A DNA stretch of 64,000 bases from positions 28,044,732 to 28,108,731 of the forward strand of contig CM057157.1 of NCBI GenBank assembly GCA_029962745.1, written 5' to 3'. A program made the position numbers and the translations under genes. The notes under the pieces were generated by a model, which was not told the origin of the DNA, did no database searches, and saw nothing but the letters and a program-made list of their open reading frames with translations. Positions 36,470 to 46,800 of the stretch are shown here, in pieces (the first letter of the stretch is position 1; each line of letters opens with the position of its first letter). Origin of the DNA: Echinometra lucunter. Its lineage: Eukaryota > Echinodermata > Echinoidea > Camarodonta > Echinometridae.

Positions 36470-36471
36470 CT

Positions 36472-36506
<35 letters not shown>

Positions 36507-36915
36507 TCCCCCCCCCCCACCCATTTTGTCCCTCTTTTTCTCTGTCCCCCTTTTTGTCCCTGACTACTTTGTTCTCTTTCTCTTCTCTTTCTGTCTCCTT
36601 TGAGCCTTTTCTTTTTTTCACTCTCTCTCTCTCTCTCTCTCTCTTTCTCTGCCTTTTTGTCCATCTTTTATCATCTCTGTCTTTGCTATCCCCCTTATTG
36701 TCCCTCATCATGTATTTTTTGTTGTTCCTCTCTTTTTCTTTTTCTCTCTCTTTTTTTCCATTTTTGTCCTTCTTTGTTCGTTCCTGTGTTTTCTCTGCTT
36801 CTGCCTTTTTGTCTTTTACTTTTCTTTTAATTTTATTCTATGCCTCTTTTGCCCTTTCTGCCCCTTACTTATTCTTCATTATTCTCCTTCTGTCTTCTTC
36901 TCTCCTGCTCCCCCC
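36470..36915. repeat. Polypyrimidine block with (CT)n runs
   Basis: About 450 bp of nearly pure C/T on the plus strand, including (CT)n at 36474-36503 and 36620-36645 and C-tracts near 36506 and 36911. The Ser/Leu/Phe-rich and Arg/Glu-rich frames are compositional. Confidence 0.9.
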
Positions 36916-37086
36916 CCCCCCCCCCCATCCCTGTGCTTGGCTTTGTTATTTGCATTTACATGTACCTTATATTCGTCTTTCTATCTTAAGTTTTATTTCT
37001 TACATTACCCATCCCATGGTCAACATGAAAGTTGTTTGTATAGCAAAGGAAATATTTGGCAGTGAGTAAAATACATACTACATTTA

Positions 37087-37375
37087 GGTGCAGGTGCCGT
37101 GGTGTAGTGGTTCAGTCCCTTGACTCTGAATCAAAGGGTTGACAGTTCGAATCCCAGCCCATCCCTGAAGTCTTTTGGCGGGACACTAATCCACGTTTGC
37201 CAAGTGTGCGCTTGTAAATTGGCGCCTGGTCGGAATGCTCCTCAAGGAGTAGAGATGGTGAATTTTACGTGTGGAACAGCGATTAAATCTAGTGACCAGG
37301 GTAATGATGATGACATTCAAAGCACATAGAAATGCTTTATTAAGTGCTACATAGATGTAATTATCATTATAATTA
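37087..37375 (+). mobile_element. tRNA-derived SINE
   Basis: GTGGTGTAGTGGTTCAG fits a Pol III A-box and D-arm. CCCTTGACTCTGAATCAAAG can form an anticodon arm with loop CTCTGAA. CAGTTCGAATCCCAG is a near-consensus B-box. A body with GGACACTAATCCACGTTTGC follows, then a 3' end with GCTTTATTAAGTGCTACATA before AT-rich sequence. The cloverleaf does not close cleanly and the body is long, so this is a SINE, perhaps from a tRNA-Gln-like ancestor. Confidence 0.8.
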
Positions 37376-38264
37376 TTGAAATAAATTCTTACATTGGGTT
37401 TCCTGCTTGTATGTTTTGTTACAATGTCACAGTGCCCAAAATTTATTATTATACTGTATCTATTCTTATGATGTAGCAAACTATGTATCCCAAACTATTT
37501 TCATTCTTTGAAATTGTCAGTGGGCCACTGAGCATGGTCAAGTCATCAATTTCTGTATTTATTTTGCCCCATCCTGAAGTAAATAGCTCAGTTTCTTGAT
37601 AACTCTGTGTTATATCATTTAATGACCAAAGAGAATGTGTCATATTTTCAGATCACTCTGTTGGTTATTATAGAGACTTATAGACTTAGTCCAAAATTTT
37701 TGAAAGAGAGATTTAGCCAGTAATTTTGACATATAGACTTACATGTCGTCCATTAACTTTGAAAGTAATTTTGTCTAAAATGTAAATCATATTTTCACAC
37801 ATCACATACATGTAGACTGTACCAGTGGTTAAACTATACATTTATTATGTAAAAGCTGTTAACTCTACTAATCTATCCTGTACCTTGTCCACAAGTTATG
37901 TTTGACAGTTAGAATACATGTTCAGCAAAGTGTAATTGGTCATGTCTGTATGTTCTGCCAACATTCTAAATTTGATTATACATGCAGTATTCTCATAATG
38001 TGAAGATGGAGTATTTCAATGGAAATGTTGATATGAAGGGCATGTAATTGAGCAGTTTCTTCTAACCGGTCTATTGAAGGCTACCCACTAGAAGCAGAAA
38101 GAAGTGGGCAGGCTCTACTTCATATATATGTGAAAATGTATTCTTTCCTGACAGGAGGCAATACAGGTGACCATGTACTGTGGACAACTGTACTCGCCTT
38201 CTCGGGAAAGTGCAATATGGGTTTGATCATGTGAATGCGTTCAGCATCTGTTTAACCTGATGCC

Positions 38265-38485
38265 TTAAACCCCTTTCATGCTGGGGAGATTTTCACCGGG
38301 TGCACCCGGTGAAAATCTCGGCGTGAAAGGAAGCTCGGATGAAACACGGGTGAAAACACCGATTTATTTTTCTGAGATTTTACCCTCCAGTCGTCAAGGG
38401 TAAGGGGTGGTTGATGCACCACCATTTAATTTGATGGTGAATTTAACGTTGGTTCTTCGTTGGAAGCAGCGTAAAAGGGGTATAA
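38265..38485. mobile_element. TIR element containing a perfect 34-bp palindrome
   Basis: The left end TTAAACCCCTTTCATGCTG and the right end, which reads inward TTATACCCCTTTTACGCTG, form imperfect inverted repeats. A perfect palindrome centred on GGGTGCACCC lies at 38286-38319. Confidence 0.6.
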
Positions 38486-39566
38486 GTTCTTAATTTCCTC
38501 TGTCCCATAGGAGCCACCAGATTCCCATAGGCAACGGGTTAACATCATTCCCTCTGGAGAGAGAGGAGAGAAAAAAAGAACGATATTACAATGGAATGGT
38601 TACTTATCTGATAAGCGTAATGTAATGTAGTCTGTGATATTGTGCACAATGGCTCAATGAACTGCAAAGGCGTACAGATAATAAACAACTAGGAATATCC
38701 ATGCAAAGCTACTAGGAACAAGCAACACAGAAATCAAAACACATTTTCCCCTCCATGGCTACATAGAAATCAAGCACAATGATGGATGATTTTTCATATA
38801 GAATCCTTTGTAAATGCACTCCGCTGGCTTTCTAGGTAGGAGAATGGCTTTGGTTGTAGCACTGAAGGTACACTCCATGACAGATTCATGGCAAGCTTAT
38901 AAACCGTGTAGCAGAGTCAACTACATGTACAAGTCTTATATTGTGGTGCTGTGGTATATTGCTATTAATATGTTAAAGATTTTAGTGCCACAAATGTTTG
39001 TAATTTATTTTCCAGTCAAAAAAACTGCAGTAGGAAAAGAAAAAAACACCTATGAATGTAGCTTGTATGCATTTTTTTTCTGTTGCCTCTCTTCCCAATT
39101 CTATTACACAGGAATCACACAATTTTGTATGTAAGAAAAGAGCAAAATGTTATGCTATTCATGTTGCAACATGTCATTATTTGTAATTATTTGGTTATAT
39201 TATTGATGTTAAGGGCCTCGTGCCAGAGATGTGTTTATGGATGGGAAGCTACTCTGGAGAGTAGATTGAATTAATTTTAGTGCAATAAAAGGTTATTATG
39301 TATAACACAATTGCCTTTGTGTGAATCATGGTTTGTTTGTGATTTTTTTTTTCCATTGGACTTGTGACATGTATATGATTATGAGAGTGCAAATACATCT
39401 ACAGTTGTTATTTCTTAGTTTGTTTCTTTCTCTTTCTCTCATTGTCTCTCTCTCTCTCTCTTTTCACTTCTAAGAAGGGTCTGACATAGAATGGAATCTG
39501 ATTTTAATTTTCATTGTGTGTCTACCTTTGTATGACTTCACTTTATGTGTATTAAAAGCATAGTGA

Positions 39567-39801
39567 CAGGGCTCTACAACAAATTTTCTTCCTGCTTGCC
39601 CGGCAAGTTTCTTTGAAAATTGTTTGCCCAAAACATAATCTTGCTTGCCCGAAAACATATCTCACTTGCTCTATTTCCACATATTATGAAAATTCTTTGC
39701 AGTTTAAATTACATTGACTTCAAGTGACTTCAAAATTCACTTGCCCTTTCATGATTTTTACTTGCCCCGCGCAAGCGGGCAAGTGGGTTTGTAGAGCCCT
39801 G
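39567..39801. mobile_element. hAT-like MITE (CAGGGCTCTACAA ends)
   Basis: CAGGGCTCTACAAC at 39567 and GTTTGTAGAGCCCTG ending at 39801 are inverted repeats. CAGGG ends are common in hAT elements. The interior repeats CTTGCCCG words in both orientations (39592-39660 and 39745-39785). An exact 8-bp target duplication could not be confirmed. Confidence 0.7.
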
Positions 39802-40410
39802 ATAGAGATACATAAAACTTGATCAAGGAAATGAGGGATTCTCATTTAGCCTTTAATCACCAATTACTGGCAGTGCTGTAATGATGAATTACCTTCCCCA
39901 TCCCCCCCCCCCCCACACACAAAAAAACAAACAAAACATAACTAAGCTTACAGCACATGATTAATTTTTGGCAGACACGGTCTTTTCCGTTTTAGTCTTC
40001 TTTGATATGGCTTTAGCCTGATACAAAGCAGGAGTTTTCTGCCTTATAATTATATAAGCCTTTGTTCAAAGCTTTTCTGTATATACCTTCAAAGGGAAAA
40101 GCACAAAATACAATGTAGATCGACACTAATATTTCCTTTTCATTTGAGAGACACCGCAAAAAGCACTTGTCAAAATTTCGTGCTCCAAATTCCAATTTTA
40201 CAAGCCATTGAAGTTGTGGAGTTCATGGAGTTCTTAGTTAATACGAGCACGTGAAAATGGGGAAAAAAGGGGGGATTTGGGGAAAATTCTCTTAATTGTA
40301 AGGACGTCGCAGTGTTTATTGATCAAAGCAAAAATGAGATTTTACTTCTCAAAGTATTACTCGTAACTTTCCTGTGCAAGAATAGCCATAAGAAAAAGCA
40401 TAGGTTAGTA

Positions 40411-40795
40411 CATTGGCGTAAATCATGGGGGGGGGGGAATATATCCCCCACTTTTTCGAGAGGGGGGATGGCGTGTACAAATATCCCCCCCACACACTTT
40501 TCAAGGAAGAAATGATATTTTAATTAATCAGTAAATTTTAATATCTGTCATAAATGATTATCAAATTTTAGAATTTCTATTTGAAAAAGCAATTAAAAAC
40601 CAGAAAAGTGGTTATTTTGGGCTTGCTCGCTTCGCTCGCTCGCAAAATAAAAATAAAAATGTGTGTAAGGGGGTCCATTGCGGGTGGATGAGGGTGTGTG
40701 TTTATACTGAAGTGTGAGTTCGGCAGAAAAAGAACCGGCAAAAAAGTCGATCATCCCCCCCCCCCCCCCCTGCTCAAAGTAGATTTACGCTGGTG
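40411..40795. mobile_element. Non-autonomous TIR element, copy B (GGCGTAAATC ends)
   Basis: CATTGGCGTAAATC at the left and GATTTACGCTGGTG at the right are near-perfect inverted repeats. The interior shares GGGGATGGCGTGTACAAAT, TAGAATTTCTATTTGAAAA and CTCGCTTCGCTCGCTCGC with copy A (6532-7035). It carries G- and C-homopolymers just inside each end. Confidence 0.75.
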
Positions 40796-41170
40796 GGTTA
40801 GTAAACATAAGAGCTATAATAATGTTGTTTTGCGCCTTGGCAAAGCTAATAATATAAAGTGATAAATTCAAAGTGAAAAATAGTACAGAATAGGTAACCA
40901 AATTGAGGGTATGACCGTAATCATTCAAACCAATTTTGTTTGATTCAATTTATAGCTACATCTATCTCAGTATTAATATATTTTGTATATTTTAATGAGT
41001 TGATCTCTCCTTTGATGTATGCTGTATGTTTTATTTTTGTTTATGAAAACATTTTCTCTATATATTTTATCTCACTTAACACTGCTATTACTTTATCAAA
41101 CCCATGAATCGGGAATATTCTGCCAGCCCACTGGTGGGGGGGGGGGGGGGTCACTGGCACTTGTGCTACA

Positions 41171-41215
41171 TGCAAATTCAAATTCAAATTCAAATTTTAT
41201 TGAAATAAAATCCTG
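41171..41215 (-). mobile_element. LINE 3' tail, antisense
   Basis: Read on the minus strand, TTTATTTCAATAAAATTTG followed by tandem AATTTG/ATTTGA units resembles the repeat-tailed 3' end of a LINE. Only the tail is recognisable. Confidence 0.35.
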
Positions 41216-41424
41216 ACATGTAAGGATTATCATCAAAAATCGAAACACAACAAAACAAAAATTTAACGGAAACATATTGAATAACACAATATAACAAAAC
41301 AAACAAAATTGTACATAAACATGACAAAAACAAAATAATGACTAAGCAAAATAATCACATACCTGCCAACTCTGACATGCAAGAAGTAGGAACAAATAAT
41401 TGAATATATACATGCGTGTCCATG

Positions 41425-41590
41425 GGTTTTAAAAATACCCCCTAAACAGGTTTTATACTTCGATGAAAAAACACCCCTTAACAAGCATTGTTCTTGAAAC
41501 TAAACCCCCTAAACAGGTTTGATTGAAATATTACCCCCTAAACAGGTTTTTTTTTTTTCAAATATGACTCCCTAAACAAGATTAAACTAA
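41425..41590. repeat. Imperfect minisatellite, CCCCCTAAACAGGTTT core
   Basis: CCCCTAAACAGGTTT-like units recur near 41438, 41502, 41533 and, more diverged, at 41470 and 41568. Spacers contain TTTGAAT/TTGAAAT-like words. Confidence 0.75.
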
Positions 41591-42452
41591 CATATATAGA
41601 CCAAAATTCAGGATAACCTTTTGCAAACTGACACATTCTTCAACTTTTGATAACTGACACAAAATGTTCCGTTCACATATTGTCGCCGGTATCCCATTAA
41701 TTAAAAGCACCCCTTTTTGTTGAAAGTCAGCGTTTTAGGACCCCGCGCGTTACGCGTTCCACATGAAAAAAAAAAAAAAAAGACCCCTTTTAATTACTAG
41801 TACGCGTTTTCTTGGACGCACATGCGTACACCAATATCTGAGTGGTCCCCGGTCCTCGGCCCCCGGGATATCATGTAAGTTTGTCTGAACCAAAAGTTAG
41901 ATAAAGAATTAATGTCAAAAACTTTAGGCGGTAATGTCCCTACCCAGACATTATTTTGCATTCGCCTTTGATATGGGAAACTGGTATGCACTCCACGACC
42001 AGGAACACGAGGAACAGGAAATCAGGATTATAAGATCTTATAAATGAAACGGGTATAAGCTATTGTTAGCAAGCTAGGCCCCCGTCAGACTTTTTAATCC
42101 ATGATGCTGCATGCCTATGGTATTTATAGACAATGTAGAAGTAGGCCTGTCTGCTGCCACATTCATAAGCTAGATCATTAGCGCAGACAGATCCTCATAC
42201 CTGGGGGGATGATTCCCCCATTAATACATATTTACATGTATACAAGTGCATTTCAAAAAGTGGGGGATGCATCCCCCCCCCCCCCCCCCCCCAATTCCAA
42301 GGCTATCTACGTCCCTGATACAAATCACTAATAATTATGCACAGATCGGTTTGTAAATTATATTTCGTTTGCAGAAACGAAGGGGAAAAATTCATGAGCC
42401 TGAGAATAAAGTAATAGTTGCATCTATAATGCAACCGCGTCACAGAAACATT

Positions 42453-42485
<33 letters not shown>

Positions 42486-42486
42486 G

Positions 42487-42557
<71 letters not shown>

Positions 42558-42583
42558 GATAGATAGATGGATAGATGGATAGA
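42453..42583. repeat. (GATA)n microsatellite
   Basis: About 130 bp of GATA with a few GATG interruptions. Confidence 0.97.
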
Positions 42584-43022
42584 AAAAATATACTACATAA
42601 ATCATCGAAATATCACATACATAAACATTAATTTAAATGATTTATTTTCAAATAAAATCATTTTGTTTTGTCTCTCTATATTTCCTATCGCTGAAGCTGA
42701 ATACAGGATCGAGAACTTACACTCAGAACAGTAGGCCTATGTGATCCTACTTGTAATTTGTATAAGAATAAAAAAGAATTTAAATTTGATTTTTTTTTTA
42801 AAGAATTATTAATAGTATACTAAGGCATATAATCCAACTTCCTGTCTGCACACCTGATGATCCCCCTACTGTTAATTGTGTTCCTATGCAGATTTAGAAC
42901 GAGTAGGAGGCTGACTGGACATCAACTGTTTCCCTCCCATTCAGAGAAGGGCTCATCATTATGGAGTAAAAATAAATAAAGAATCCATCCATCAATCAAT
43001 CAATTCAAAAACAAATAAATCA

Positions 43023-43077
<55 letters not shown>

Positions 43078-43090
43078 ATATATATATATA
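43023..43090. repeat. (AAAT)n microsatellite with (AT)n end
   Basis: Pure AAAT tetranucleotides from 43023 to 43080, then TATATATA. A short (GAAT)n follows at 43154-43190. Confidence 0.95.
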
Positions 43091-43592
43091 TACATTCAAT
43101 ACTGAATCGGGACCATATGATAAATTATATGGCATTATATCCTCGGTATAACTGAATGAATGAATGAATGAATGAATAATGAATGAATAATATATAAATA
43201 AAGAAATATATGAATCAATAATCAATCAATCAATACTTTATGGGACCAGGGACAGTCATTTCAAAGATGTAGAATTTTCTAAAATATTCAATTCACTTGC
43301 TATACAGTATTCAATAATGTTTGTTCATTGTTTCTTTCAGCTTAGAGAGCGCAATCGTTTTATTGATCACTAAACTATTCTTGATCGGCAATGCAGAGTT
43401 CCCTTTTCATTCTGGAATATAATTTTGGTTAAAAGTTCAGTCGATCTAAAACATTACGCAATACCGCATTGTGGACAATCAGTGGCCTAATTTGGGACAA
43501 TATTTACTGGCTTTGCCTTTAGTAATAAACGTGGACAAAATCCCACATTTTTACAAGATATTCCGTGAGTTACATTTCTTTAGTTCGTAAAA

Positions 43593-43869
43593 ATGGAGAG
43601 TGACGCAGAATCAGTCAGGAAAATAGGAGTCGTTTTGAATGATCAAAATCAGCAACTCGCTGAACGATTCCGTGCTCTTTTCACATTGCGTAATTTGGGA
43701 GGAGAAACTGCGATTGATTGCATTGGAAAGTCATTTTCTGATTCGTCTGCCTTGCTGAAACATGAGTGTGCCTATTGTCTTGGACAGATGCAAGATGAAA
43801 GGGCAATTCCATTGTTGACAAGTGTCCTCGAAGATGATAAACAGGAGACGATTGTCAGACATGAAGCTG
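43593..43869 (+). CDS. DOHH: DOHH exon 1
   Basis: From ATG to GCTG|GTAAGT. It encodes the first HEAT repeats and the first two His-Glu motifs ([10 protein letters not shown] and VRHEAG), ending one base into a Gly codon. Confidence 0.97.
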
Positions 43870-46800
43870 GTAAGTTATTCCGGGACATGTCATGGATGCG
43901 ATCACTGACACAAATGCCTGCCGCGACTGTCGGCAGATTGCTCGGCCCTCGGGCCGGGTCGTCTCTGTGATTGCGGGCAATGGCAGTGCTGACAGGCATA
44001 ACAAACGACATGCTCAAACTTGATTAGTAATAGCGTAGTAAAATTTGTATTGTGTGTGGATCACAACAGAAAAGTTGTGAAAAAAAAAATTGCATACAAG
44101 ATTTTCATAGAGAAGCTGAGCAGTGAGCTGCATTTCAAGAAGGCAGTGTATACAGCCACACGTGTGTGTCTTTACCTTACGGCCACACGGGTGTGGTTGT
44201 ATCCACAGCATCGACATGAGGATACAGCCACACTCAACTGAATTCCCACTTATACTCTGCGCCGCTACAGCTATCGCTAGTATATGCACTGCACAAGCGA
44301 TGTGTAAATGCGAAAGTGTGTTGCCAAACCCCAAAACTTGGATCGTCACGAAGGTTTTATCTCTTGAAATTCACTGAAATACAAACAATATTGTACTATA
44401 TTGTCACCTGCTTGCTGACCAGGTGAGAATGAAGTGAAAATATTGTTTGTATAATAAGTGAAATCGAGAGATAAAACCTTCGTGACGATCCAAGTTTTGC
44501 AAGTTGCAACACATACCATCGCATGAATACACATCGCTTGTGCAGTGTAGTGCGTACTAGCGATAGCTGTCGCGGCACAGACTTCAAGTGGGAATTCAGA
44601 TGAGTGTGGCTGTATCCTCATATCGATGCTGTGAATACAACCACACACATGTGGCCGTAAGGTAAAGACACACGCGTGTGGCTGTATACACTGCCTTTCA
44701 AGAAACCGTCTTAGTCTAAGTTCATGGACATCCCATTGAAACATGTGTTAATTCTACAACACGCGTTTCAATGGGATGTCCAAGAAGTTAGACTTATGAT
44801 GGTTTTGTGAAACACAGCCCTGATTATCAAATTGATCCCTGGCTTTGACTGTCATACTCATAGTAAACAAATTCAAACAAATACAAAGAATAAAAAATAA
44901 AAAATGGGTCCTAAAACGGGAGACTGTTTGACAAACAATCTACTTAAAACATTGGCAAAGTTTCTGACAATGAAGACAGTCTCCTAAAAAGAATAGAGTG
45001 TCACACATTGGCTGTCAAAGAGAAGAGGGAGAAACGAAAATGGAATACTATTACTAGATCTACACTCTAGTAGATCAGTCATGATTATGCGACATCTGCA
45101 GCTACAAATGTGCGAGATGGAAATCACTTTTTGATGACACTCTTCTTTCCAACATGAACTTAGGAATGTCTTCTGCTTTTAGATCAAAGTTAATGCAAGT
45201 AAATGGATTTCCATAATATATGCCATTTCGCATAAACCCCTGATATTGCTCTTATGAAACTGTATAATGTTTTCTGTTTTATATATCATGTTTTTGACAT
45301 TTTTACACCGTACTTCCCACATAGGCACCAGTTTCAATTTTTTACAGATGTGACTATGATGGCATGGTACAAATATTCACTATAATGTACTCTTTATTAA
45401 ATCAGGCCCATGATATGGTATTTGCTGATAACGTTTTATCCTGTACAACTATACAACTAAATGAATGAATGAATGAATGAATTAATGAATGAATAAATGA
45501 ATATATGAATAAATAAATGATTATATGAATAAATGAATAAATATAAGAATGAATAAATAACTACCATTGATGAATAAATATACTGTATAAGGATTCATCA
45601 ATCAATAACTGTTTTCTCTTAACAGGAGAAGCTCTTGGTGCAATAGGATCACCCCGTAGTATTGACGTTTTGAAGAAGTATGAACACCATCCTGTTCAAG
45701 AGGTAAGAACAAAGGTGCTAGACATGCAGGTAACATAGATAGCATATAACAGGGGCTGCGAACATTTTTTGTAGTGGGGAGGGGGGGGGCTGAAACAGGC
45801 AGAGCCAAGGGGCTCTAGGGCCCCTTGTGGCCCCCTGAAGCCCTTGGGATTATATTGTTTTGCAAGCCTATGAAATGAGCAATTTACAATTCAGAAGTTT
45901 TAAGAGTTAATAGGGGCTTTTTTTCTTTTTAGCCAAAAAGCCCCCCCCCCCTCCCCCCCCCCCCCCCCCCCACTTCCAAGGCCCCTGTGTAACTACCAGT
46001 ACATGCAAGTGCAGTTCCTGATTTTAGGCACAGTCCATTCATTCCATCTATCAGTGCATTATGTGAGGACTTCGGACTATGTTGGTCTCATTTCATGAGT
46101 TTCAATGAACAGGGCTTGACATACACAGGGGAGCATTAGTACGGTGACCTGTGCAAATTTATGTGGCTGCCAACCTCTTTAGTTGAGGATAGAAATCACT
46201 AAAATTGACACATTCTTAGAAAATGTTTGCTTTTTACACTCTAGGATGATGAAATATCTTATTTCTATTCTATTCCTGCACTTTGATCTCAATTATCAAT
46301 TGAAATTTATTTATTTATTATTTTATTTATTTTTATTTTTTTTTTTTTGTCACCGCTCATGCTCCTCTGCCTCACACATGAAACATGGAATACTACTTGC
46401 CTATTGTCAGCAATTTCTCCTTTATAGATTTACATGAGTGCAAGGTTATCTAACCTACATGTAATCTTGCTTAAACCTGCAAGAATCTTCAGGATTGAGG
46501 GAGGCAGGAGAACCCAGAAAAAGAAGAAGAAGAAGACTCATGTAAATTCGATTGACATGAACAGGTGCTTTGGACACAAGGGTTCCCAAAATCAAAGTCT
46601 GAACCTCCAGTTTCAAAGTTTTAACCTTTTGTTTGCCAGGAGTGTCAATTGGCACAATAATAGGAAACAATAGACAAAAGGATTTCCACCGTGCATTATA
46701 AAGGATCTGCTTAATAATTCACTTCCAGTTTTCATTAGCTACCTGACAATCCCTTTATCACCAGTAGAATGGAAACTGTAAAATGAACCTTAAGATCTTG

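Larger units (their letters stand above)
32529..43592. other. Intergenic region between the LTR element and DOHH
   Basis: About 11 kb with no recognised protein gene. It holds two SINE-like copies (35635-35875, 37087-37375), a polypyrimidine block (36470-36915), TIR elements (38265-38485, 39567-39801, 40411-40795), an antisense LINE tail (41171-41215), a CCCCCTAAACAGG minisatellite (41425-41590) and tetranucleotide arrays (42453-42583, 43023-43090). The DOHH promoter must lie near its right end; no TATA box or other core element could be assigned. Confidence 0.6.
43870..45625. other. DOHH intron 1
   Basis: It holds the long hairpin (44140-44697), a 101-bp palindrome (44704-44804) and (GAAT)n at 45458-45560. 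No exon was recognised. Confidence 0.8.

Noticed and set aside
37087..37160. Functional tRNA gene
   Set aside because: A and B boxes are good but the acceptor stem does not pair and the sequence continues into a SINE body.
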